Shown: piece by piece, positions 44,156 through 53,151 of the stretch
Position numbering within the stretch: the first letter of the stretch is position 1
Layout of the letters: every line of letters begins with the position of its first letter
Assembly: GCF_000684975.1 (NCBI RefSeq)
Contig: NZ_BAXZ01000003.1
Coordinates: 186,001 to 250,000, forward strand
Direction: 5' to 3'
DNA length: 64,000 nucleotides
Origin: Paraburkholderia acidipaludis NBRC 101816
GTDB taxonomy: Bacteria; Pseudomonadota; Gammaproteobacteria; Burkholderiales; Burkholderiaceae
Notes under the pieces: model-generated
Databases searched by the model: none
Seen by the model: the letters and a program-made list of their open reading frames with translations, nothing else
What the model was told of the DNA's origin: nothing
Made by a program: the position numbers and the translations under genes

Positions 44156-46042
44156 ATGACAACTAGCACACACGTGGCAAAGCAGTCTCTGCCGGCGCTG
44201 GCCGTTGCGGCAATCGGCGTCGTGTTCGGCGACATCGGCACGAGCCCGCTCTATTCGCTGAAAGAAGCGTTCAGCCCGGACCACGGCATTCCGCTCAACG
44301 ACACCTCCATTCTTGGCGTCATCTCGCTGCTCTTCTGGGCGATCATGATCGTCGTCAGCGTCAAGTACGTGTTGTTCGTCATGCGCGCCGACAACAACGG
44401 CGAAGGCGGTGTGCTCGCGCTGATGGCGCTGGCGCTGCGCTCGTTCAAGCGCACGAGCCGCGCCGCGCTGATCCTCACGGGCCTCGGTATTTTCGGCGCG
44501 TGCATGTTTTATGGGGACGCGGTGATTACGCCCGCCATCTCCGTGATTTCGGCCGTGGAAGGTCTTGAAATCGCGGCGCCCAAGCTCTCCCATCTCGTGG
44601 TGCCGCTCACCATCGTGATCCTGATCGCGCTCTTCTGGATCCAGCGTCACGGCACCGCGCTCGTCGGCCGGCTGTTCGGGCCGATCATGGTGCTGTGGTT
44701 CGTGACCATCGGCGTGCTCGGCCTCTCGCGTATCGTGCAGGCCCCGGGCGTGATCGCGGCGCTCAATCCGTACTACGCCGTCAGCTTCATGGGCGCACAC
44801 ATGCTGCAGGCCTATGTCGTGCTCGGCTCGGTCGTGCTGGTGCTCACCGGCGCGGAGGCGCTCTACGCCGACATGGGCCACTTCGGCGCGAAGCCCATCC
44901 GCGTGGCCTGGTATGTGCTGGTGATGCCGTCGCTCGTGCTGAACTACTTCGGCCAGGGTGCACTGCTGATGCAGGATCACCACGCCATCGAGAATCCGTT
45001 CTTCCTGCTCGCGCCCGACTGGGCGCTGCTGCCGCTCGTCGTGCTCTCGACGGTCGCGACCGTGATTGCTTCGCAGGCCGTGATTTCGGGCGCGTATTCG
45101 CTCACGAGCCAGGCGATCCTGTTGGGCTACGTGCCGCGCATGAAGGTGCTGCACACGTCCGACCTCGCGATCGGGCAGATCTATGTGCCGGTGGTGAACT
45201 GGCTGCTGCTGTTCGTCATCCTGTGCATCGTGGTCGGCTTCAAGAGCTCGGACAATCTGGCCGCGGCCTACGGTATCGCCGTGACGGCGACGATGGTCAT
45301 GACCACGGTGCTGCTGTGCGTCGTGATGATCGAAATCTGGAAGTGGCACAAGGCGCTCGTCGCGCTGATCATCGGCGTCTTCCTGGCGGTCGATCTGGGC
45401 TTCTTCGGCGCGAACCTGCTGAAGGTCGAAGAGGGCGGCTGGCTGCCGCTCGGCATCGGCGCGTTGTTGTTCTTCCTCCTCATGACCTGGTACAAGGGGC
45501 GCATGATCGTGAAGGAGCGCACGGCCGCCGACGGCATCCCGCTGATGCCCTTCCTGCAGGGGCTGCTCGCGCATCCTCCGCATCGCGTTTCGGGCACGGC
45601 GATTTATCTCACCGGCAGCAACACGCTGGTGCCGGTCAGCCTGCTGCATAACCTCAAGCACAACAAGGTGCTGCACGAGCGCACCATCTTCCTGACTTTC
45701 GTGATTCGCGACATTCCCTATGTGTCCGAGGCGGAGCGCCTGAGCGTGCAGGACATCGGCGGCGGGCTTTATCTCGTGAAGGCGGACTACGGTTTCAACG
45801 AGACGCCGGACGTGAAGGCGGTGCTGCAGGAAGTGGGCCGCACGCACGACATGACCTTCGAGATGATGGATACGTCGTTCTTCATCGCTCGCGAGACGGT
45901 GGTGCCTACCCAGTTGCCGGGCATGTCGATCTTCCGCGAGCGCGTGTTCGCGTGGATGCACCAGAACGCGGCGAAGCCCACGGATTTCTTCAGCATTCCT
46001 GCCAACCGCGTGGTGGAGCTGGGGACGAAGATCGAGATCTGA
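44156..46042 (+). CDS. kup: Low-affinity potassium uptake protein Kup
   Basis: Proton-coupled K+ importer of the KUP/HAK family. The product is 628 residues with about 12 membrane segments in the first 440 residues and a cytoplasmic C-terminal domain. The family signature GDIGTSPLYSLKEAF is at residues about 23-37, and YGDAVITPAISVISAVEG near 120. It is monocistronic, with terminators on both sides. Confidence 0.96.
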   Translation: MTTSTHVAKQSLPALAVAAIGVVFGDIGTSPLYSLKEAFSPDHGIPLNDTSILGVISLLFWAIMIVVSVKYVLFVMRADNNGEGGVLALMALALRSFKRTSRAALILTGLGIFGACMFYGDAVITPAISVISAVEGLEIAAPKLSHLVVPLTIVILIALFWIQRHGTALVGRLFGPIMVLWFVTIGVLGLSRIVQAPGVIAALNPYYAVSFMGAHMLQAYVVLGSVVLVLTGAEALYADMGHFGAKPIRVAWYVLVMPSLVLNYFGQGALLMQDHHAIENPFFLLAPDWALLPLVVLSTVATVIASQAVISGAYSLTSQAILLGYVPRMKVLHTSDLAIGQIYVPVVNWLLLFVILCIVVGFKSSDNLAAAYGIAVTATMVMTTVLLCVVMIEIWKWHKALVALIIGVFLAVDLGFFGANLLKVEEGGWLPLGIGALLFFLLMTWYKGRMIVKERTAADGIPLMPFLQGLLAHPPHRVSGTAIYLTGSNTLVPVSLLHNLKHNKVLHERTIFLTFVIRDIPYVSEAERLSVQDIGGGLYLVKADYGFNETPDVKAVLQEVGRTHDMTFEMMDTSFFIARETVVPTQLPGMSIFRERVFAWMHQNAAKPTDFFSIPANRVVELGTKIEI

Positions 46043-46065
46043 CGCGCGGCGTGCTGCGGAAATAA

Positions 46066-46091
46066 AATAACGGCACTTCGGTGCCGTTATT
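46066..46091. terminator. Bidirectional terminator between kup and tex
   Basis: AATAACGGCAC (46066-46076) pairs perfectly with GTGCCGTTATT (46081-46091) around TTCG. It lies between convergent genes. The U-tract is short. Confidence 0.75.
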
Positions 46092-46160
46092 CGTTGGGGT
46101 GTCGCGCGACGCGAGCCTGCTTACCACAGGCCCCCGCGCGCGAAGCGCCGCGCTCGCGCC

Positions 46161-48503
46161 TTACCGCTGTTTGAGCTTCGCGAACGCCGCTGCCATCGCG
46201 CCGCCCGGCTCCGGGTCGCGCGAACGTTGCGGGCGGCCTGCATTGCTGCCGCTGCCGCCGTTTCGGCTGCCGGAATTGTTGCCCGCATTGCCGCTGCGCT
46301 GTGCGGCGCTTGCGGGATCGTCGTCCAGACGCATGGTGAGCGCGATGCGCTGGCGCTTCACGTCGACATCGAGCACCTTCACCTTGACGACCTGGCCGGC
46401 CTTCACGACTTCGTGCGGGTCCTTGATGAACTTCGTGGACATGGCGGAGACGTGCACGAGGCCGTCCTGATGCACGCCGATGTCGACGAACGCGCCGAAC
46501 GCCGCCACGTTCGTCACGACGCCCTCTAGCAGCATGCCGGGCACGAGGTCGGAGACTTTCTCGACGCCTTCGCGGAAGGTGGCGGTCTTGAACTCGGGGC
46601 GCGGATCGCGGCCCGGTTTTTCGAGTTCGCTGAGGATGTCGCGAACCGTTGGCAGACCGAAGCGTTCATCGACGAACTCTGCGGGCGAGAGACCCGAGAG
46701 CGCCTCGCGATTGCCCAGCACGTCGCCAATGGAGCGCTTGATCTTCGCGAGCATGCGCTCGACGAGCGTGTACGCCTCGGGGTGCACCGAGGAGCGGTCG
46801 AGCGGATTGTCGCCGGCGTTGATGCGCAGGAAGCCCGCGGCTTGCTCGAAGGTCTTGTCGCCAAGCCGCGGCACTTTCTTCAGATGCTCGCGCGACGGGA
46901 AGGGGCCGTTGGCGTCGCGGTAATCGACGATATTGCGCGCGAGCGTGGCGTTCAGCCCCGAGACGCGCGCGAGCAGCGCGACCGAAGCTGTGTTCGCATC
47001 CACGCCCACGGCGTTCACGCAGTCCTCGACCACGGCGTCGAGCGAGCGCGCGAGCTCGCGCTGGTTCACGTCGTGCTGGTACTGGCCGACGCCGATCGCC
47101 TTCGGCTCGATCTTCACGAGTTCGGCGAGGGGGTCCTGCAGGCGGCGCGCAATCGAAACGGCGCCGCGCAGCGAGACGTCGAGCTCGGGGAACTCCTTCG
47201 CCGCCAGTTCGGACGCCGAATAAACCGAAGCCCCCGCTTCGGACACGACGATCTTCTGCAGCTTCAGCTCGGGATGGCGCGAGATCAGCTCGCTCGCGAG
47301 CTTGTCGGTTTCGCGCGAGGCCGTGCCGTTGCCGATGCTGATGAGCTCCGCCTGGGTTTGCGCGGCAATCCGCGCGAGCTTCGCGAGCGAGCCGTCCCAG
47401 TCGCGGCGCGGCTCGTGCGGGTAGATCGTGTCGGTCGCGAGCAGCTTGCCCGTGCGATCCACCACGGCCACCTTGACGCCCGTGCGCAGGCCCGGATCGA
47501 GGCCGATCACGGCCTTCGGGCCCGCCGGCGCGGCCAGCAGCAGATCCTTGAGATTGCGCGCGAACACGTGGATCGCCTCGGTCTCGGCCTGCTCGCGCAG
47601 GCCCGTCAGCAGTTCGTTTTCGAGGTGCGGCTGCACCTTCACGCGCCAGCACCAGCGGCAGACGTCGGAGAGCCATTTGTCGGCGGGGCGTCCCTGGTTT
47701 GCGATGCCGAAATGGCGCGCGATTCGCCCTTCGCCCGGATGCGGCATCAGGGCGTCCTGCTCGGTGCCGAGGCCGAGCTTCACCATCAGCACGCCCGCGT
47801 TGCGGCCGCGAAAGAGTGCGAGGGCGCGGTGCGAGGGCACGGTCTTGATGGTTTCGGAGTACTCGTAGTAATCGCGGAATTTTTCGCCTTCTTCGCCTTC
47901 CTTGCCTTCCACCACGCTCGAGCTGACGAGCCCCTCGTTGTGGAGCCACTCGCGCAGCTTGCCGAGCAGCTCTGCCGTCTCGCCGAACTGTTCCGAGAGA
48001 ATGTCGCGCGCGCCGTCGAGGGCGGCCTTCACGTCGGCGACGCCCTTTTCGGCATCGACGTACTGTGCGGCCTCCGTTTGCGGGTCGAGCAGCGGATTGC
48101 CGAGCAGGGCATCGGCAAGCGGCTGCAGGCCTGCTTCGCGCGCGATCTGTGCGCGCGTGCGGCGCTTCGGCTTGTACGGCAGATAGAGGTCTTCGAGAAC
48201 CTGCTTGCTGTCCGCGGCTTCGATGGCCGTGCGCAGCTCGCCGGTGAGCTTGCCTTGCTCTTCGATGCTCGCGAGGATCGCGGCGCGGCGCTCCTCGAGC
48301 TCGCGCAGGTACAGGAGCCGCTCTTCGAGCGTGCGCAGCTGCGTATCGTCGAGATTGCCCGTGACTTCCTTGCGGTACCGGGCGATGAACGGAACGGTCG
48401 AGCCTTCGTCGAGAAGCTGCACGGCGGCTGCCACCTGGCGAGGCTGTACGGTCAGTTCGGCGGCGATACGCTGGACGATCTTGAGTGCTACGGTTTCCGT
48501 CAT
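46161..48503 (-). CDS. tex: Tex-family RNA-binding transcriptional accessory protein
   Basis: Tex/Spt6-like nucleic-acid-binding protein. The product is 780 residues from the ATG at 48503. A longer in-frame extension to 48632 was rejected. Visible parts are the N-terminal Tex helical domain (PFIARYRKEVTGNLDD), a YqgF-like RNase H fold (VIGLDPGLRTGVKVAVVD), helix-hairpin-helix motifs (VNAVGVDANTAS), and the C-terminal S1 domain (GMLLEGVVTNVAAFGAFVDIG). A Gly/Asn/Arg-rich tail follows. Confidence 0.95.
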   Translation of the reverse strand: MTETVALKIVQRIAAELTVQPRQVAAAVQLLDEGSTVPFIARYRKEVTGNLDDTQLRTLEERLLYLRELEERRAAILASIEEQGKLTGELRTAIEAADSKQVLEDLYLPYKPKRRTRAQIAREAGLQPLADALLGNPLLDPQTEAAQYVDAEKGVADVKAALDGARDILSEQFGETAELLGKLREWLHNEGLVSSSVVEGKEGEEGEKFRDYYEYSETIKTVPSHRALALFRGRNAGVLMVKLGLGTEQDALMPHPGEGRIARHFGIANQGRPADKWLSDVCRWCWRVKVQPHLENELLTGLREQAETEAIHVFARNLKDLLLAAPAGPKAVIGLDPGLRTGVKVAVVDRTGKLLATDTIYPHEPRRDWDGSLAKLARIAAQTQAELISIGNGTASRETDKLASELISRHPELKLQKIVVSEAGASVYSASELAAKEFPELDVSLRGAVSIARRLQDPLAELVKIEPKAIGVGQYQHDVNQRELARSLDAVVEDCVNAVGVDANTASVALLARVSGLNATLARNIVDYRDANGPFPSREHLKKVPRLGDKTFEQAAGFLRINAGDNPLDRSSVHPEAYTLVERMLAKIKRSIGDVLGNREALSGLSPAEFVDERFGLPTVRDILSELEKPGRDPRPEFKTATFREGVEKVSDLVPGMLLEGVVTNVAAFGAFVDIGVHQDGLVHVSAMSTKFIKDPHEVVKAGQVVKVKVLDVDVKRQRIALTMRLDDDPASAAQRSGNAGNNSGSRNGGSGSNAGRPQRSRDPEPGGAMAAAFAKLKQR

Positions 48504-48667
48504 AGGGTCTGGGTATTCCTGTAGGGCCTGGCGACGCTTGCGCGAACAGGCTTCGGGATCGGGTTGCACTTGCGCGGTCGAACGGGGCAGACCCCGGAGG
48601 GGGGCGGCCCGCCGGCCGGTGGAGCGGGGCATTTTGCCATAAATGCCGGAGCGCTCAACCCGGGGGG

Positions 48668-48676
48668 TGTTAGAAT
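48668..48676 (+). promoter_or_regulatory. Extended -10 element directly before the Gln-rich protein gene
   Basis: TGTTAGAAT gives a TGn extension and TAGAAT at 48671-48676. A start seven bases later would fall at about 48683, one base before the ATG. No ribosome site is visible, so this mRNA may also be leaderless. Confidence 0.4.
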
Positions 48677-48683
48677 TTCAGGC

Positions 48684-49787
48684 ATGTCCCGCAGCCATCC
48701 GAAGACGTTGACGATCTCCCGCTTGCTTCCCCGTTTGTCCCCCGGCTTGAACCTTGCCACCCTCCGCAGGCGTAAAGGCGCCCCGTGGCGTACCGCCGCC
48801 CGTCTGACAGCTTGCGCTGTTGCACTGTACGCCGTGGCGAGCGTGCCGGTAGCGGCACAGGAGGATTCGGCGTCCGGTGCGGCGGCGTCGGCGGGAACCG
48901 CCCAGGCGGCCAGTGCCGCGGTGCAACGGGACAATAGCCCCGGCGTGCCTTGGGTAGCCTCGGGAACGGGTGTCACGGCGAGGCCGCTGGACGCGGCGCC
49001 GGCGGTGGGAGCAAGTGCAGTTGCAGGTGCAGTGACAGGAGACGGCGGCGCGCAGGACAGCGTCCAGGCCGGCTTCGACGCGCGGCAGAAGGTGCTGGAC
49101 CGCCGCTCGGCCGAGAACAATTATCGCTATGCAGTCGCGCAGCACGACTGCTACAGCACGTTTTTTGTGAACCACTGTATCGGCAAGGCGCGCGACGAGA
49201 TGCGGGCCGTGCAGGCGGACATTCGCGGCGAGCAGTTGAAGCTCGACGAGGAGCAGCGCGCGGAGCGCGCGCGGCGCCGCGACGAGCAGGCCGCGTTGCA
49301 GCAGGCGCAAGATGAGGCCAATGCGCCGCAGCGCGCCGCCAACGAGGCGGCAAATACGCAGGCGTATCAGCAGAAGCAGCAGCAGCACGCGCTGGATCAG
49401 GCCCAGCGCGCGGCGGAGGCCCCGCAGCGAGCGGCGAACGAGCAGGCGTACCAGCAGAAGCAGCAACAGCACGCACTGGATCAGGCCCAGCGTGCGGGCG
49501 AGCAGTCGCAGGCCCAGCACGCGGCGAACCAGGCGGCGTACGATCAGAAGCAATCCGACTTCCAGCAGAAGCTGGACGAGGCTCACCGCCAGGGCCAGCA
49601 GCAGGCCGAAGAGCGGCAGCAGAAGGCCGAGCACTTCCAGCAGAAGCAGGAAGACGCGGCGAAGCACAAGGCTGACGTGGAACAGCGTCAGAAGCAGGCG
49701 GCCGAGAAGGCGCAGCAAAAGCAGCAACAGCAACAAGAGCAGCAGCGAGAACAACAACAGCAGCAGATGCAGCAGCAGGACCAGTAG
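48684..49787 (+). CDS. Secreted or periplasmic Gln-rich coiled-coil protein of unknown function
   Basis: A 367-residue protein with a long basic N-region and a hydrophobic core (about residues 41-56) ending VPVAAQ, which fits a signal peptide. The middle holds a compact segment with Cys156 and Cys165 (HDCYSTFFVNHC) that could form a disulfide. From about residue 190 it is a Gln/Ala/Lys/Glu-rich coiled coil with internal repeats of QQKQQQHALDQAQRA, ending in a poly-Gln/Glu tract. I recognise no named family. It diverges from tex. Confidence 0.75.
   Translation: MSRSHPKTLTISRLLPRLSPGLNLATLRRRKGAPWRTAARLTACAVALYAVASVPVAAQEDSASGAAASAGTAQAASAAVQRDNSPGVPWVASGTGVTARPLDAAPAVGASAVAGAVTGDGGAQDSVQAGFDARQKVLDRRSAENNYRYAVAQHDCYSTFFVNHCIGKARDEMRAVQADIRGEQLKLDEEQRAERARRRDEQAALQQAQDEANAPQRAANEAANTQAYQQKQQQHALDQAQRAAEAPQRAANEQAYQQKQQQHALDQAQRAGEQSQAQHAANQAAYDQKQSDFQQKLDEAHRQGQQQAEERQQKAEHFQQKQEDAAKHKADVEQRQKQAAEKAQQKQQQQQEQQREQQQQQMQQQDQ
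49362..49497 (+). repeat. Direct repeat inside the Gln-rich protein gene
   Basis: Two near-identical copies of about 52 bases, at 49362-49413 and 49446-49497, are offset by 84 bases and encode the AYQQKQQQHALDQAQRA unit. They differ mostly at third codon positions, so selection is acting on the protein repeat. Confidence 0.7.
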
Positions 49788-49865
49788 CACGTTTTTCCTG
49801 GCCAGACAGCAACCTCAGGCGCGCCGACCGACAAGGGGCACGCCGCTCAACACGAGGAGGCGAGC

Positions 49866-50099
49866 ATGCGCGAGCAACGTGAAGTCAAGTCCACGGTCCT
49901 TCAGGACCGGATACTCCAGCTGGAGTCCGAGCACGGCGATCTGGACCGTCTGATCGACCGGATGGCCGAGACGCCGGGGTGCGACGATCTCGAACTGCAG
50001 AAGCTCAAGAAGCGCAAGCTCAAGGTCAAGGACAACATCATCCTGCTGCAATTGCAGCTGGACCCCGATTCAACGAAGACTTCGAACGGGCACGGCTGA
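49866..50099 (+). CDS. DUF465-family small coiled-coil protein (YdcH-like)
   Basis: A 77-residue protein matching the DUF465/YdcH family, with a helical hairpin: HGDLDRLIDRMAET followed by ELQKLKKRKLKVKDNI. The role is unknown. An ACGAGGAGGCGAGC stretch supplies a strong ribosome site. It lies between the Gln-rich gene and the helicase gene on the same strand, with gaps of 78 and 75 bases. Confidence 0.85.
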   Translation: MREQREVKSTVLQDRILQLESEHGDLDRLIDRMAETPGCDDLELQKLKKRKLKVKDNIILLQLQLDPDSTKTSNGHG

Positions 50100-50174
50100 G
50101 TCCGGGTTCCGGCAGGCGCCGGGGCGTGGAATCCGCAGTGCCGCGCCCGCCGAAACAAGCAGGAACCGCTTGCC

Positions 50175-52436
50175 TTGAATTCAACGACCGTTTCGCAATC
50201 CCGGCCTGCGCCCCAAGACGGCGCGCCGGATGCCGACGCACGTCCGTCGCGTGCCGCGGCGCCGGCTACGCTGACCGCGCGCCGCGCAGCCGAACTCGAA
50301 GACCTGTTTGCCGCCGACGGCCTGCTTGCCCGCGAGATCGACGGCTATCGCCCGCGCGCCTCGCAGATCGAAATGGCGCGCGCCGTGGCCGCGGCCATGG
50401 AGGCGGCCGCGAAAGGGTTGCCCGAGCCGGAGATGTTCGAGCTGAAGTCGCGCCCGGCGCGGCGTCAGCCGGGCGGCGGCGATGCCGCCGGCGCGCAGGA
50501 TCGCGCCGGTGAGGCCGCGAACGCGGTTGCCGAGGCCGGCGACAACACGCTGATCGTCGAGGCCGGCACGGGCACCGGCAAGACCTACGCCTATCTCGTG
50601 CCGGCCATGCTCTGGGGCGGCAAGGTGGTCGTTTCCACGGGTACGAAGCACCTGCAGGACCAGCTCTTCCAGCGCGACATTCCCACGGTGCGCGATGCGC
50701 TCGCGGTGCCCGTGAGCGTCGCGATGCTCAAGGGGCGCTCGAACTACCTGTGCCACTACTACCTGCAGCGCACGGCCGACAACGGCCGGCTGCCGTCGCG
50801 CCAGGAGACGTCGTATCTGCAGGAGATCGTGCGCTTCGCGAAGATCACGCGCTCGGGCGACAAGGCCGAGCTCGCGAGCGTGCCGGAGACGGCGGCGGTC
50901 TGGTCGATGGTGACGTCCACGCGCGAGAATTGCCTTGGCCAGGAGTGTCCGCACTACAAGGACTGCTTCGTGATGCAGGCGCGCCGGGAGGCGCAGCAGG
51001 CCGACATTGTGGTCGTGAATCACCACCTGTTCTTCGCGGACATCATGCTGCGCGATACGGGCATGGCCGAGCTGTTGCCGAGCGCGAATACGATCATTTT
51101 CGACGAAGCCCATCAGCTGCCGGAAACGGCGACGCTGTTCTTCGGCGAGACGCTCTCGACCTCGCAGTTCCTCGAGCTTGCCCGCGACTGCGTGGCCGAG
51201 GGCCTGAGCCATGCGCGCGACGCGGTCGAGTGGGTCAAGCTCGGCGCGGCGCTCGAGCGCGCGGCGCGCGACGCGCGGCTCGCGTTCAAGGAGGACTCGC
51301 TGCGGCTGTCGATCGCACAGCTTGCCGGGGATCACCCCCTCTTCGATGCGCTCGACGCGCTGCAGACCGAACTCGTCGTGCTGGCGACGGCGCTGGCAGG
51401 GCAGGCGGAGCGCGCGGAGTCGCTAGGCGCATGCCTGCGCCGTGCGCGCGAACTGCAAGGCATGCTCGCGGGCTGGACGGCGCCGCAAACGGATGCCGCA
51501 ACCATGCGCGAGGCCGACTTGACGGAAGCCGGCAAGGAAGGCGAGGGCGATCGCGCCGACGCTGACGAAAAGGTCCGCTGGGTCGAGGTTTTCTCCCATA
51601 CGGTGCAACTGCACGAGACGCCGCTGTCCGTGGCGCCGATCTTCGCCAAGCAGCGCGCGGGTGTGCCGCGCACGTGGATCTTCACGTCGGCGACGCTTTC
51701 GGTGCGCGGGGACTTCACGCACTATGCGGCGCAGATGGGTTTGAATGCGCGCCGCTCGATGACGCTGCCCAGCCCATTCGATTACCCCGAGCAGGGGCTG
51801 CTCTACGTGCCGCGCAATATGCCGCAACCGTCGTCGCCGCAGTTCACCGACGCCGTATTCGAGGCGGCGCTGCCGGCCATCGAGGCCTCGGGCGGGGGCG
51901 TCTTCATGCTGTGCACGACACTGCGCGCGGTGGACCGGATTGCCGCGAAGCTGCGCGACACAATCGAGGCGCGCGGCTGGAACACGCCGCTGCTCGTGCA
52001 GGGCGATGCGAGCCGCACGGAGCTGCTGGAGCGCTTTCGCGCCTATGGCAATGCGATCCTCGTGGGTAGCCAGAGCTTCTGGGAGGGCGTGGACGTGCGC
52101 GGCGACGCGCTTTCGCTCGTCGTGATCGACAAGCTGCCGTTCGCGCCGCCCGACGATCCGGTGCTGGCTGCGCGGCTCGATGCGCTCACGAAGAAGGGTT
52201 TGAGCCCGTTCGCGGTCCACCAGCTGCCTCAGGCGGTCATCACGCTCAAGCAGGGCGCAGGGCGGCTGATCCGCGCGGAAACCGACCGCGGCGTGTTGAT
52301 GATCTGCGACACGCGTCTTGTCGACAAGCCGTACGGCCGACGTATCTGGCAGAGCCTGCCACCGTTCAAGCGTACGCGCGAGATCGAGGTGGTGAAGGCG
52401 TTCTTTGACGAGGAAGCGGAAGATCCGGCGAATTGA
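50175..52436 (+). CDS. dinG: DinG-type ATP-dependent DNA helicase
   Basis: Superfamily 2 XPD-like helicase. The product is 753 residues. Walker A is VEAGTGTGKT near residue 127 and the DEAH box is IIFDEAHQLPE near 305. Candidate iron-sulfur ligands are in NYLCHYY, CLGQECPHYKDC and their surroundings between these motifs. Late helicase motifs include GSQSFWEGVDV and QGAGRLIR. The start is TTG at 50175 with AGGAA at 50161. A YoaA-type paralogue is an alternative name. Confidence 0.9.
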   Translation: MNSTTVSQSRPAPQDGAPDADARPSRAAAPATLTARRAAELEDLFAADGLLAREIDGYRPRASQIEMARAVAAAMEAAAKGLPEPEMFELKSRPARRQPGGGDAAGAQDRAGEAANAVAEAGDNTLIVEAGTGTGKTYAYLVPAMLWGGKVVVSTGTKHLQDQLFQRDIPTVRDALAVPVSVAMLKGRSNYLCHYYLQRTADNGRLPSRQETSYLQEIVRFAKITRSGDKAELASVPETAAVWSMVTSTRENCLGQECPHYKDCFVMQARREAQQADIVVVNHHLFFADIMLRDTGMAELLPSANTIIFDEAHQLPETATLFFGETLSTSQFLELARDCVAEGLSHARDAVEWVKLGAALERAARDARLAFKEDSLRLSIAQLAGDHPLFDALDALQTELVVLATALAGQAERAESLGACLRRARELQGMLAGWTAPQTDAATMREADLTEAGKEGEGDRADADEKVRWVEVFSHTVQLHETPLSVAPIFAKQRAGVPRTWIFTSATLSVRGDFTHYAAQMGLNARRSMTLPSPFDYPEQGLLYVPRNMPQPSSPQFTDAVFEAALPAIEASGGGVFMLCTTLRAVDRIAAKLRDTIEARGWNTPLLVQGDASRTELLERFRAYGNAILVGSQSFWEGVDVRGDALSLVVIDKLPFAPPDDPVLAARLDALTKKGLSPFAVHQLPQAVITLKQGAGRLIRAETDRGVLMICDTRLVDKPYGRRIWQSLPPFKRTREIEVVKAFFDEEAEDPAN

Positions 52437-52505
52437 GTGTCGCGGCACGCGTTGCCGTTCTGTATGACACCGGCGCGCTGCCGCGCTTTATGCAGGGTGA
52501 ATAAC

Positions 52506-52539
52506 AAAAAAGCCACGAACGAAAGTTCGTGGCTTTTTT
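52506..52539. terminator. Bidirectional intrinsic terminator after dinG
   Basis: GCCACGAAC (52512-52520) and GTTCGTGGC (52525-52533) pair around GAAA with six A before and seven T after. It separates dinG from the convergent lipoprotein gene. Confidence 0.93.
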
Positions 52540-52637
52540 TGCTTGCCCGCTGTATATCCGGCGAGACCGCCAGAATGCACAGCGGTTCGCAGCAATACCC
52601 GCCGGAGGCGAACTCCGCGCGGGCTTTGCGCGAATGC

Positions 52638-52919
52638 TTAGTTGCTTGCGCCCGAAGCCGGAGCAGCAGCCGACGCAGCAGCGGCTGCGTCCGAAGCGGC
52701 AGCACCAGCGTCCGAAGCAGCGGCAGCAGCCGAAGCACCAGCGTCGCTCGCAGCAGCACCAGCGTCCGAAGCAGCAGCACCAGCGTCCGAAGCAGCAGCA
52801 GCCGGTGCCGAAGCAGCGGTTGCGTCGCTAGCCGGCGCAGCGGCTTGATCGCTGCTCTTGTTGCACGCAGCCAGTGCAACAGCTGCCAGCAGGGATGCTA
52901 CGAGGAGGGATTTCTTCAT
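52638..52919 (-). CDS. Ala/Ser-repeat lipoprotein of unknown function
   Basis: A 93-residue predicted lipoprotein with the signal peptide MKKSLLVASLLAAVALAAC. After the lipidated Cys the rest is almost entirely Ala, Ser, Asp and Gly, in a heptad-like SDAGAAA repeat that could form an alanine-rich helix. It ends SGASN without the C-terminal Lys of Braun's lipoprotein. AAGGA lies about 8 bases before the ATG, and a good promoter lies about 135 bases upstream. Function unknown. Confidence 0.75.
   Translation of the reverse strand: MKKSLLVASLLAAVALAACNKSSDQAAAPASDATAASAPAAAASDAGAAASDAGAAASDAGASAAAAASDAGAAASDAAAAASAAAPASGASN
52750..52791. repeat. Perfect 21-bp tandem repeat in the Ala/Ser lipoprotein gene
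   Basis: Two adjacent identical 21-base units (52750-52770 and 52771-52791) each encode one SDAGAAA-type heptad. Degenerate copies flank them (around 52701-52749 and 52792-52812). Such perfect units are prone to copy-number change. Confidence 0.8.
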
Positions 52920-53051
52920 GATCACGTCCTTTTATGGTTAAAGGTAAGCAACAGCGCAAAATAATACCGGTAAATGTGCCCCAACACCGACCTGAGCCGC
53001 TGGTGGAGACGCACTGCAAGAGCGTGAATCTTCCCTACGGCCTGGGCGGGA

Positions 53052-53080
53052 ATTATAGGCACTTTCGTATCGACCGTCGA
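53052..53080 (-). promoter_or_regulatory. Promoter for the Ala/Ser lipoprotein gene
   Basis: On the minus strand TCGACG (53080-53075) and a perfect TATAAT (53057-53052) are 17 bases apart. The predicted start near 53045 leaves a 5' leader of about 125 bases. Confidence 0.55.
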
Positions 53081-53151
53081 CAATTCGGGGGACAATACGT
53101 TGTCTTTCTCATACAAGCACTATATTAGTACGGTATAACAGTCCGGAGCGC

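Noticed and set aside
49362..49550. Spaced repeats that could suggest a CRISPR-like array
   Set aside because: Repeats are in frame, differ at third positions and encode a coiled-coil repeat; no array spacing.
48678..49790. Minus-strand 370-codon Leu-rich frame antisense to the Gln-rich gene
   Set aside because: The Leu runs are the reverse complement of Gln codons (CAG/CTG); no initiation signal and no membrane-protein pattern beyond that artefact.
52642..52848. Plus-strand Ala-rich frame opposite the Ala/Ser lipoprotein
   Set aside because: A mirror of GCN-rich repeats; the minus-strand frame has a signal peptide, lipobox, ribosome site and promoter.
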